From: Verrucomicrobiaceae bacterium UBA7681
GTDB taxonomy: Bacteria; Verrucomicrobiota; Verrucomicrobiia; Verrucomicrobiales; Verrucomicrobiaceae
Assembly: GCA_002482965.1 (NCBI GenBank)
Contig: DLGZ01000052.1
Coordinates: 58,817 to 122,816, forward strand
Direction: 5' to 3'
Length of the DNA stretch: 64,000 nucleotides
The notes beneath the pieces were generated by a model that ran no database searches, was not told where the DNA came from, and worked only from the letters and a program-made list of their open reading frames with translations. How positions within the stretch are numbered: position 1 is the first letter of the stretch; each line of letters begins with the position of its first letter. This document shows, piece by piece, positions 54,603 through 62,156 of the stretch. Position numbers and translations under genes: made by a program.

Positions 54603-55943
54603 TCAGGTATAGCGGGCGTATTGGCGGTGCTGGGGCAGGAAGAAATCATGCAGCAGGCGGTCCACCTGCAGCAGGCCGTCGCGCGTGAGCGTGATGCCTT
54701 TCTCATCCAGCGTGGCAAAGCCTTCCTTGGCCAGGTAGTCGAGCTGCGGCGCGAAGTGCTTGCGCGGGTCTTCACCGAATTTTTTGACGTAGTAGTCGAA
54801 CTCGCTGCGGCCCAGCTTGAGCTTGAGAATGAACTCGCGCACGAAGCGGTCTTCAGCCGTGGTTTGATAGGCACGATAGATCGGCAACTGGCCGGCATCC
54901 ACAGCCTGCATGTAGGGGCCCACGTCGGACTGGTTTTGGTAATGCACGCCGCCGAGATGGCCGAAGGAGGCCACGCCGCAGCTCAGCAGATCCGCGCCTT
55001 CCCAGAGGGAGTCGCGATAGACGAATTTGATGCGCTGGGTGTCCTTCACCACGGTGTAGGCGCTGGTCACGGTGTAGCCGTCCTTTTGGAATTCATCGAA
55101 GGCGTAACTGACCCAGTCGCGCTTGGTCTGCCAGTCGGCCACCGGGGCGGTGACTTTACCTTCGGCCTTCATCTGCTGATACATGGTGGTGTTGAAGGGC
55201 ACCTCCATCTGATAAATCGTCACGGCATCCGGCTGGAGGTCGATGGCTTTTTTCACCGTGTCCTTCCAGTTTTCCCAGGTTTCGTTCATCATGCCTGCAA
55301 TGAGGTCGATGTTGATGTGCTCAAAGCCGAGGGTGCGGGCAAAACGGTAGGCCTTTTCGATCTCGCCGCTGCGATGCGCGCGGCCGTTGGTTTCGAGAAT
55401 GTGATCGTCGAAATTTTCCACACCGAGGCTCAGGCGTGTGACGCCAATATCGCGGATGCCGGTGAGCTTGACCTCGTTGAGCGTGCCGGGTTCGGCTTCA
55501 AAGGCGACTTCGGCAGCCTCGTCCCAAGGAATCATGGCCTTCATGCGGTTGGTCAGATCCTTGAGCTGCGGCACGGAGAGATAGCTGGGTGTGCCACCGC
55601 CGAAGTAGACGAAGTGCGCCTTGCGGCCCTTCAGGTAGGGCTGGTTGGTGAAGCGCTCCATCTCGCGCATGCCAGCGTCGATGTAGGCCTTCACCTCCTG
55701 CGCATTCTTGTCGGTATAGACTTTGAAATAGCAAAAGTGGCAGCGTTTGCGGCAGAACGGGATGTGAAAGTACACCCCCAGCGGAATGTCTGCCGGTGCA
55801 GGGCGTTGCAGCACATCCTCCACGATCGAAACCTGATCGGGTTTCCAGAAGGAGAAGGGCGGATAGTTGGAGACAAAGTAGTTTCCAGCCTCGGTCTGTT
55901 CGACCTTTTTCTCCGGGGCGGGAGTTTCGAGAGCGGTTTGCAT
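54603..55943 (-). CDS. HemN-like radical SAM protein
   Basis: A 446-residue radical SAM enzyme of the coproporphyrinogen III oxidase (HemN/HemW/HutW) group. The cluster motif is CRKRCHFCYFKVYTDKN (C-x3-C-x2-C) near residue 68, with FVYFGGGTPSYLS after it (the GGG SAM-binding motif), SLGVENFDDHILETNGR and the region GFEHINIDLIAGMMNETWENW. The C-terminal HemN-type domain is present (FVREFILKLKLGRSEFDYYVKKFG). The ATG at 55943 starts before an extended N-terminus. Since it is paired with a chorismate lyase-like gene, it may act in a special pathway and not in heme synthesis. Confidence 0.85.
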   Translation of the reverse strand: MQTALETPAPEKKVEQTEAGNYFVSNYPPFSFWKPDQVSIVEDVLQRPAPADIPLGVYFHIPFCRKRCHFCYFKVYTDKNAQEVKAYIDAGMREMERFTNQPYLKGRKAHFVYFGGGTPSYLSVPQLKDLTNRMKAMIPWDEAAEVAFEAEPGTLNEVKLTGIRDIGVTRLSLGVENFDDHILETNGRAHRSGEIEKAYRFARTLGFEHINIDLIAGMMNETWENWKDTVKKAIDLQPDAVTIYQMEVPFNTTMYQQMKAEGKVTAPVADWQTKRDWVSYAFDEFQKDGYTVTSAYTVVKDTQRIKFVYRDSLWEGADLLSCGVASFGHLGGVHYQNQSDVGPYMQAVDAGQLPIYRAYQTTAEDRFVREFILKLKLGRSEFDYYVKKFGEDPRKHFAPQLDYLAKEGFATLDEKGITLTRDGLLQVDRLLHDFFLPQHRQYARYT

Positions 55944-56018
55944 GATGGGGGTATTTAAGTAACGACTGCCGAATCCAGTTCTACGATCAAAATATGCCCG
56001 AAATGCGGCAAAGGGGAA

Positions 56019-58568
56019 TTATTTCCCACGGGCCAGAACCACGCGGAAGCCGATAGTGTTCCGCCGCGTTTCGGGCGGCACGGGCATGCGCGCCGAGGCC
56101 AGGAGTTCATCCTGCGAGGCTGAACGCCAGTTGCCGCCTCGCGTGGTGCCCAGAACGGGTTTCGCCGGTTCACCCGGTTTAGCTGGAACAACAGGCGTGT
56201 AATCAGTCTCCACCCATTCGGAAACATTGCCCGCCAGGCCGGCGATGCCACGGTCGTTTGGCGGCAGTGCGGTCACTGGGGCAAGGAACGGAAATTTGTC
56301 ATTGTAGCCGGGAATCGCGTTGTCGAGGCTGGCTTTGCGTGCGCCACTCATGTCCGCGAGATTGTCCACGTCTTCCGGCGGCGGCCACTCGAAGCCCCAG
56401 GGATAGATGCCACGGATGCGGCCATTGCGTTCCTCCGGTGTCGTTCCGCGCTCCAGCGGCAGCCCCACCGCACGGCTCCATTCTTCATCGGTGGGCAGAC
56501 GGTACGAATCCTTCGCGCCGATCAGACCGGCATTGCGCTCACGCTCCGTCAGCCAAGCACAGAAGGCCCGCGCTTCGCTGCGGTCCACGGCCACAACCGG
56601 CATGGTCCCACCTCCCTTGTTGGCCCCATCCAGCCGTGCGGGACGGCGGGCCTGGGTGGCTTTGCAAAATTCCAAGTAATCGCGATGACGGGTTTCCCAT
56701 GCGGAGAACATCACGTCTCCCAGCGGCACCAGATTCATCCCGAGGCTGTTCGCCTTCCACTGGCGGCCAAAGGTGACCGCCTTGCGTGTCTGCATGTCGG
56801 CAAACAACTCCGCCTGCTCCCCTTCCCGCACTTCGCTTTCCAGCACCACATCGGCGAAGCCCTCCTCGCGCAGTTCAAACTCCACCGGCCCGGTGCGCAC
56901 ACGGGGCAGTTCCAGCGGTGTCTCGCCCAGAAACTGATCGTGCTGGAACACCCGCACCTTGTCCGGCTGGCTGTTTACGACCACGCTGCCATAGGTCTGC
57001 CGCTCCACACGCAGGTGAAAGGCGCGCCAGTTCTTGTCCTCACTCAGCTCCCCTTTGTCCGTCTCCCGGCCATCCGGCATGTCATCCGTGGTGGCCTGCC
57101 CGCTTTCCACAAAGTAGAATGGCTCCACCTCATAGCGGTGTTCCTGGCTCAGATAGGCTTCGCTGCGGTCACGGTCGGTCAACCAGTAGCGAAAGGCCTC
57201 CGCATCGCCGTCTGGAACGACGACCAGGTAGGCCGACTCCTGGTCCTTGCCGCGCTGAAAGCGCACGACCTTGCCTTCAAAGGATCTGCCGGTGGCCTCC
57301 AGAAAGCGCCGAAAAAACTTCATCTCCACCGGCTCCGCACTGATGTGGCCGCCCGGTCCAGGCTTGAACACCATGCCCAAGTTATTCACCCAGCGCTCGC
57401 CTTTTTGCGGCAGCTTTGAGGGCTCCAGTTTCAGGTCAAACACCGCCGGTTTTTCATCCAGCGCGATGTGGTCGATCTCGATCTGCTTGTAGCCCGGGAG
57501 GCGAAGTTGATAAATCACCGGCACCCCTTCAGCAGGGTTCAGCTCCAGCGGCGTCTCGCCAAGCTGATCTTCTCCGGCAAACACCACCGCCCCCGGAGGT
57601 GTCGTCACGATCTTGAGCCGTGGCACCGAGTTGTTCATTGCCATCAGCGTGCGTGTGCGGTGGTTTCGCGCCAGCCACATGCCAAATCCCACCGCCAGCA
57701 GGAGCGCCAACGAACCGACGGCGATCCACGTCCACATCAGCCGCCGTGAAGAGGGCAGCGGCTCGCCGCGCAAAGCCAGCGCCATCTCGCGAGCACTGAT
57801 AAAACGCCCCTTCGCCTTGGGCGCACAGGCGGTGCACACCACATCCTGCAGCCTGCGCCAGATTTCCAGACTCGAACCCGTATCCGCGCAAGATGGCAGG
57901 TCCGGGAAATCCAGCCGGTCTTTTCCCGTGCTCGCCTCATACAGCACCATGCCCAGAGAAAAAATGTCAGAGGCCGCCGTGCCCGGCCCTTCGGGAGCCA
58001 CGAAACCCTCCGTGCCCACAAAGCTGCGCTGCCCCAGCAAGGCCACCAGACCGATGTCCGCCAGCCGGCAGATGCCGTCGATGAAAATGAGGTTCGAGGG
58101 TTTGACGTCGCGGTGAATCAACTGATTGCGGTGCAGGTAGTCCAGCCCCTCTGCGATCGTTGTCCCCAGCTTGATGCACAGCTCTGCTGACACACATTTG
58201 TCCCGCTTCATCTGCAAGCCCAGCGTGTGGGGTTTGTAGGTGTCTGCATGGATTTCGCGGCCAGTCTCCAGATCATCCGCCAGTTCCATCACATAGTAAT
58301 AGAAGCCCTCAAGATCGTTGCGCCCCACCTGCAGGATGGGCACCAGCGCCTCATGGCGGCGTGAGATCGGTTCAAATTTTTTGATCGCTTCAAACTCGCG
58401 CTCAAAGGAGTCCGGCCGATCGTAGTCCTCCCGCCACACCACCTTCACCGCACGCAGCACTCCAGTGACGCTGCGCGCCAGCCACACCTCGCCAAAAGCC
58501 CCGTGGCCGATGATACGAAGGGTCTCGTGATCGCGAATATCGGGCGCTGTGCGTGACTTGGACTGCAT
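56019..58568 (-). CDS. Serine/threonine protein kinase with PEGA repeats and FGE-sulfatase domain
   Basis: An 849-residue protein. Kinase domain about 1-300: Gly-loop IGHGAFGEV (20-28), ATP-binding Lys42 in RAVKVV, HRDVKPSN, and ADIGLVA in place of the usual DFG; activation segment ends GTEGFVAPEGPGTAASDIFSLG. A transmembrane helix follows near 315-335. The outside part contains two PEGA domains (GEDQLGETPLELNPAEG and HDQFLGETPLELPRV) and a C-terminal formylglycine-generating/SUMF1-like domain (LPTDEEWSRAVGL, LAGNVSEW, RGGNWRSAS). It may sense an extracellular ligand. Start 58568 was chosen just before the kinase domain. Confidence 0.9.
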   Translation of the reverse strand: MQSKSRTAPDIRDHETLRIIGHGAFGEVWLARSVTGVLRAVKVVWREDYDRPDSFEREFEAIKKFEPISRRHEALVPILQVGRNDLEGFYYYVMELADDLETGREIHADTYKPHTLGLQMKRDKCVSAELCIKLGTTIAEGLDYLHRNQLIHRDVKPSNLIFIDGICRLADIGLVALLGQRSFVGTEGFVAPEGPGTAASDIFSLGMVLYEASTGKDRLDFPDLPSCADTGSSLEIWRRLQDVVCTACAPKAKGRFISAREMALALRGEPLPSSRRLMWTWIAVGSLALLLAVGFGMWLARNHRTRTLMAMNNSVPRLKIVTTPPGAVVFAGEDQLGETPLELNPAEGVPVIYQLRLPGYKQIEIDHIALDEKPAVFDLKLEPSKLPQKGERWVNNLGMVFKPGPGGHISAEPVEMKFFRRFLEATGRSFEGKVVRFQRGKDQESAYLVVVPDGDAEAFRYWLTDRDRSEAYLSQEHRYEVEPFYFVESGQATTDDMPDGRETDKGELSEDKNWRAFHLRVERQTYGSVVVNSQPDKVRVFQHDQFLGETPLELPRVRTGPVEFELREEGFADVVLESEVREGEQAELFADMQTRKAVTFGRQWKANSLGMNLVPLGDVMFSAWETRHRDYLEFCKATQARRPARLDGANKGGGTMPVVAVDRSEARAFCAWLTERERNAGLIGAKDSYRLPTDEEWSRAVGLPLERGTTPEERNGRIRGIYPWGFEWPPPEDVDNLADMSGARKASLDNAIPGYNDKFPFLAPVTALPPNDRGIAGLAGNVSEWVETDYTPVVPAKPGEPAKPVLGTTRGGNWRSASQDELLASARMPVPPETRRNTIGFRVVLARGK

Positions 58569-58643
58569 GCAGGAGGTTGGAATAACGGAATTACACCGCA
58601 ACCGCGCCTGCTTGTCGAGTTGTGAAGTGGAGAAATGCAGAAA

Positions 58644-58668
58644 GGCTGTGGCACTGGCAGCCACAGCC
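58644..58668 (-). terminator. Probable terminator of the glycosyltransferase gene
   Basis: A perfect 9-bp stem (GGCTGTGGC / GCCACAGCC) with a seven-base loop lies 15 bases after the stop codon of the ArnT-like gene. On the minus strand it is followed by only TTTC, so the T-run is weak; termination may be factor-assisted. Confidence 0.5.
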
Positions 58669-58682
58669 CTTGCTACCAGCGC

Positions 58683-60347
58683 CTACTTCTTGCCCTTGAT
58701 GCGGAACACCAGGCGGTCACCAATGACGGTGATTTTTTCGCAGCGGTCTTTGATCACGGAGCCGCTGGAATTGAAGTGGTCCCAGTCACGCATGAGGGCG
58801 ATGCAAAGTACGCTGGGGTACTGGTCGGCAAACTCACCCGTGCCGACGTCTGCACGCAGCATGTGCAGCGGCGGATGCGGGGTGAAGTAGGGCTGCAACT
58901 GCTCCGGCCGCGAAGGGAAGAAAATGACGCCATCGGGCATGCTGCCGGTGTAGTAAGTCACGGCGCGGGCAATGAAGCTGGAGGAGATGATCGGCTCGCC
59001 GGGCAGGCGCACTTTCATGGCTTCGGCAGCGATGCCACGAGTGGAGGTGTATTCCATGACCTTGGCATCCACCCCGTACTGCATGTACATGATGATGAAG
59101 GCCGTGACCAGAACCGTGGTGCCGGCCCAGGCAACGGTGCGCCGCATGAGCATGAGAATCATCGGGACGCTGATGATCGCCGCGAGAACGTAGATCACAG
59201 GGGAAAGGTCTTTGATGAAGGCATTGCTGTCCTTCGGCAGCATGAGTGTGATCGCGCTGGCGGCACCCAGCACGAGAACGGTCTGCAGCACGGCGAGAGC
59301 CCCGACGAGGATGCGCTCCCCTTTGCCACGGAAGCCGTTGCCGATCCATTGATCGAGCGTGTGGCCCATCACCAGGGCCAGGGTGACGAAGAGGAAGAAG
59401 GTGTAGGTGGGCAGCTTGCTGTTGCAGATGGTGAAAAAGATCAGGTTCGGCACGAACCAGCACACCAGGAAAAGGAAGCGCTGGTCGGTTTTGATGCCCT
59501 TCACGGTGCGCACCACGGCGGCGATGAGCAGCGGAATCCAAGGCAGATTGCCCGCCACGAGGATCATGAGATAGTACCACCAGTGGTTGCTGTGCTTGTG
59601 CTCGGCACTGGTGAGGCGCTCCCAGTTTTCATGCACAAAGAAGCGGTGCCAGTACTCCATGCCGTACTTGGCAAACATGGTGGCATACCAAGGGCCTGCG
59701 ATGAGCAGCCAGGCGAGGATGCCGAGCCACAGGCCTTTACCACGCCAGGGTGAGCGCTTACCCGTGATCCAGAGGTAGCAGATGGAGCCGAGAGTCGGCA
59801 CCAGCAGGCCCACGGGGCCTTTGGTCAGCATCGCCAGCGCGGAGGCGACGAAGTGCAGGATCATCCAGCGGTCACGTTTGTCCTCCTCCTCAGTGGCCAG
59901 CCAGAAGAAGAAGACGGAGGCGCTGATGCACAGCGCTAGAAAGATGTCCGTGAGCATCAGTCGCGACATGAAGGCATACTCCACCCCGGTGGCGAGCACG
60001 ACGGCGGCGCAGAAACCAGCGCGTGGCGAGAACATGCGCCGCCCGAACCACCAGGTGAGAAAGACCAGCAGAGTCCCGGCGGCAGCAGAGGGTACGCGCG
60101 CGGCCAGCTCCGTTTGGCCGAAAATCTTCTGCGCGATCATGGCCTGCCAGTAGAAGAAGACCGGCTTTTCAAACTGGCGTTCGCCAAAGATCGTGGGCGT
60201 GACCCATTCATTTCCCTTCACCATTTCCGTCGTGGTCTGCGCATAGAAAGGCTCGTCGGGGTCGATCAGGGGCAGATGCCCGAGACGCCACCAGAACATG
60301 ACCGTGCAAATAGCGAGGAGGGCGAGAAATTGGGAGCGAGTGGACAT
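58683..60347 (-). CDS. ArnT-like GT83 family glycosyltransferase
   Basis: A 554-residue integral membrane protein with ten or more hydrophobic segments, of the dolichyl-phosphate-mannose-dependent (GT-C) fold. The first periplasmic loop contains LPLIDPDEPFYAQTTTEMVKGNEWVTP with the Asp-Glu catalytic motif (DPDEPFY) of ArnT/PMT-like enzymes, followed by FEKPVFFYW. It transfers a sugar from a polyprenyl phosphate to lipid A, protein or another acceptor. It overlaps the upstream PIG-L gene by one base (TGATG) and probably acts in the same surface-glycan pathway. The GT2 gene on the other strand could make its lipid-linked donor. Confidence 0.88.
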   Translation of the reverse strand: MSTRSQFLALLAICTVMFWWRLGHLPLIDPDEPFYAQTTTEMVKGNEWVTPTIFGERQFEKPVFFYWQAMIAQKIFGQTELAARVPSAAAGTLLVFLTWWFGRRMFSPRAGFCAAVVLATGVEYAFMSRLMLTDIFLALCISASVFFFWLATEEEDKRDRWMILHFVASALAMLTKGPVGLLVPTLGSICYLWITGKRSPWRGKGLWLGILAWLLIAGPWYATMFAKYGMEYWHRFFVHENWERLTSAEHKHSNHWWYYLMILVAGNLPWIPLLIAAVVRTVKGIKTDQRFLFLVCWFVPNLIFFTICNSKLPTYTFFLFVTLALVMGHTLDQWIGNGFRGKGERILVGALAVLQTVLVLGAASAITLMLPKDSNAFIKDLSPVIYVLAAIISVPMILMLMRRTVAWAGTTVLVTAFIIMYMQYGVDAKVMEYTSTRGIAAEAMKVRLPGEPIISSSFIARAVTYYTGSMPDGVIFFPSRPEQLQPYFTPHPPLHMLRADVGTGEFADQYPSVLCIALMRDWDHFNSSGSVIKDRCEKITVIGDRLVFRIKGKK

Positions 60348-61030
60348 CAGGCAGGGTTGGATGGGATGAAGATTTCTAGATCGCGTGCATACGCGCAAAA
60401 GCGACTGCTGCTAAGGAAAAGTTGGGTTTCGTGGCACTCGATCGCCGCGAGCTTGCGGGCCTTTTGCCTCAGCGTGAGCTGCAGGGTGAGCCCCGCCGCC
60501 TCAGGGCACAGCCAGCGGCGGTGGATGAGGTACGCCCACTGCGGCAGGTCCATCCCAGCACGGCGCATGGCCTCCTGAATGAGGTCGTAGGAGGCACCGT
60601 GGTCCGGGTGGTTGTCGTCCTGAGAGGGCACCACCAGCAGCGTGGGGCGGAAGGTTTGCAACTCGGACACATGCAGGCCCAGAGCCTGCGCGTCTTTCTG
60701 CTGGCAGAGTCCGGTCAGCCCCTGGTCGGGCAGGCCAAAGAAGACCGCCGCGTCCGACTGCAGGCCTAGGGTCTGCAAGGAACGCACCGCCTCAAGCCGC
60801 CGCCGTGCGCCCCAGCGCTGGCGGCAGGAGGCATCGATGGTCCAGCGCTGCTCGACGTAGCGCTGCGGCCAGGGATTGTTGTCGCCGTCGGTCTGAAAGA
60901 TGACCCTTACCTGCGCACCGAGCGCTACGGCCTGCTGGATCAGCCCGCCGCAGCCCAAGGCCTCGTCATCTGGATGAGGGGCAAAAATCAGCACGCGATC
61001 CAGGGGTGAAAGCGTGAAAGAGGATGGCAT
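60347..61030 (-). CDS. PIG-L family deacetylase (LmbE-like)
   Basis: A 227-residue zinc-dependent deacetylase. The metal motif FAPHPDDEALGCGG is at residues 17-30 (His and Asp ligands, with the second Asp as base); the third ligand is probably in DDNHPDHGASYD near 139-150. Family members remove N-acetyl groups from glucosamine-containing substrates such as GlcNAc-inositol or sugar-lipid intermediates. Its stop overlaps the ArnT-like gene start. A role in modifying a cell-envelope sugar is the likely context. Confidence 0.9.
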   Translation of the reverse strand: MPSSFTLSPLDRVLIFAPHPDDEALGCGGLIQQAVALGAQVRVIFQTDGDNNPWPQRYVEQRWTIDASCRQRWGARRRLEAVRSLQTLGLQSDAAVFFGLPDQGLTGLCQQKDAQALGLHVSELQTFRPTLLVVPSQDDNHPDHGASYDLIQEAMRRAGMDLPQWAYLIHRRWLCPEAAGLTLQLTLRQKARKLAAIECHETQLFLSSSRFCAYARDLEIFIPSNPA

Positions 61031-61171
61031 CTGAGTTGGGTCGGGAAAGGAGGGAGGCGGGGGGGCTTTCCATACCCGGCTTCTATCAGCGTGCCAGATG
61101 AATTGTTTGCAGCGCCATATTCTGGTTGGACATGGCTAGGGAAACCGTGGAAGATTGCCTACCCACTACTC

Positions 61172-61924
61172 ATGCAGGCCTCCAGCCAGACCACTCCCAG
61201 TACGTGCAAGATCGCCGCACTCATCCCTGCGTATCGTGAAGCCGTGGCCATTGCCGATGTGGTGCAGCGGACGCTTCCTCATGTGGACCTGGTGCTGGTG
61301 GTTGACGACGGCTCCCCCGATGAGACGGCCCGACTTGCCAAAGAGGCCGGGGCCGAAGTCATCATCCACACGGTCAACCAGGGCAAGGGAGCGGCCATGA
61401 AGACGGGCATGAAAACCCTTACCGAGCGCGGCTTTGATTACATTTTGCTGCTCGACGGGGACGGTCAGCACGCGCCAGAAGAGATTCCGCGCTTCACCGC
61501 CCCGGCACGCAATGGCTCCGCTTACGTGGTGGTGGGCAACCGTTTTGAAAACGTCAAGGGCATGCCCATTGTACGACGGATGGTGAACAGCCTGATGTCA
61601 CGCATCATCAGCAACGCCTGTGGCGTGCGCATCCCGGACACGCAGTGCGGCTTCCGTCTGGTGCGCTCCAGCCTGGTGACCTACATCATGGGCAGCAGCG
61701 ACCACTTTGATTTTGAAACGGAGATGCTGCTGCTGGCCAGCCGTGCCGGGTTCAGCATCCAAAGCGTGCCAGTGAGCACCATCTACGGTGCCGAAAAAAC
61801 CAAGATCCGTCCGGTGCAGGACACCATCAAGTTCATCAAGCTGATGCGCCGGTGGCAGCGACAAGCCGCCACCACTCCGGCCGGAGCGGCCGCAGATCTA
61901 CGTCAGGCTGGTGTGGAGGAGTGA
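61172..61924 (+). CDS. GT2 family glycosyltransferase (dolichyl-phosphate-mannose synthase-like)
   Basis: A 250-residue GT-A enzyme with the DPM1/DPMS pattern: CKIAALIPAYREAVAIADVV, DLVLVVDDGSPDETA (first DD motif), HTVNQGKGAAMKTGM, and LLLDGDGQHAPEEIPRF (DxD metal site), then GFRLVRSSLVTYIMGSSDHFDFETEML. It has no transmembrane helix. It should transfer a sugar from a nucleotide to polyprenyl phosphate, which could feed the ArnT-like enzyme. An in-frame GTG at 61091 would extend the protein, but residues before 61172 lack homology. It is divergent from the PIG-L gene. Confidence 0.88.
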   Translation: MQASSQTTPSTCKIAALIPAYREAVAIADVVQRTLPHVDLVLVVDDGSPDETARLAKEAGAEVIIHTVNQGKGAAMKTGMKTLTERGFDYILLLDGDGQHAPEEIPRFTAPARNGSAYVVVGNRFENVKGMPIVRRMVNSLMSRIISNACGVRIPDTQCGFRLVRSSLVTYIMGSSDHFDFETEMLLLASRAGFSIQSVPVSTIYGAEKTKIRPVQDTIKFIKLMRRWQRQAATTPAGAAADLRQAGVEE

Positions 61925-62156
61925 GCCCTGCCTCAGGCCGGTGAGCTGCCCATGGAGGACATTTGCCAAACCAGGCAAGCTCCATTCCACGTTTCCGCAC
62001 GTAACTGAGGTTGTCCGTGTGCAAGATGCTGCGCCGTGACCGCGTTGAATTGATCCCCCATTACAGTCCGCCCGTATCCCTTGCGAAAGGTATGAAAATC
62101 GCATTGAAGCGCAGCGCGTGCTCACGATGTTTCGTTTCCACCTCCTTCCCCAACCC

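Noticed and set aside
54603..55943. Assignment of the radical SAM gene as hemN for heme synthesis
   Set aside because: The HemN group includes several paralogues with different roles, and the neighbour is a chorismate-lyase-like gene; sequence alone does not support the specific name.
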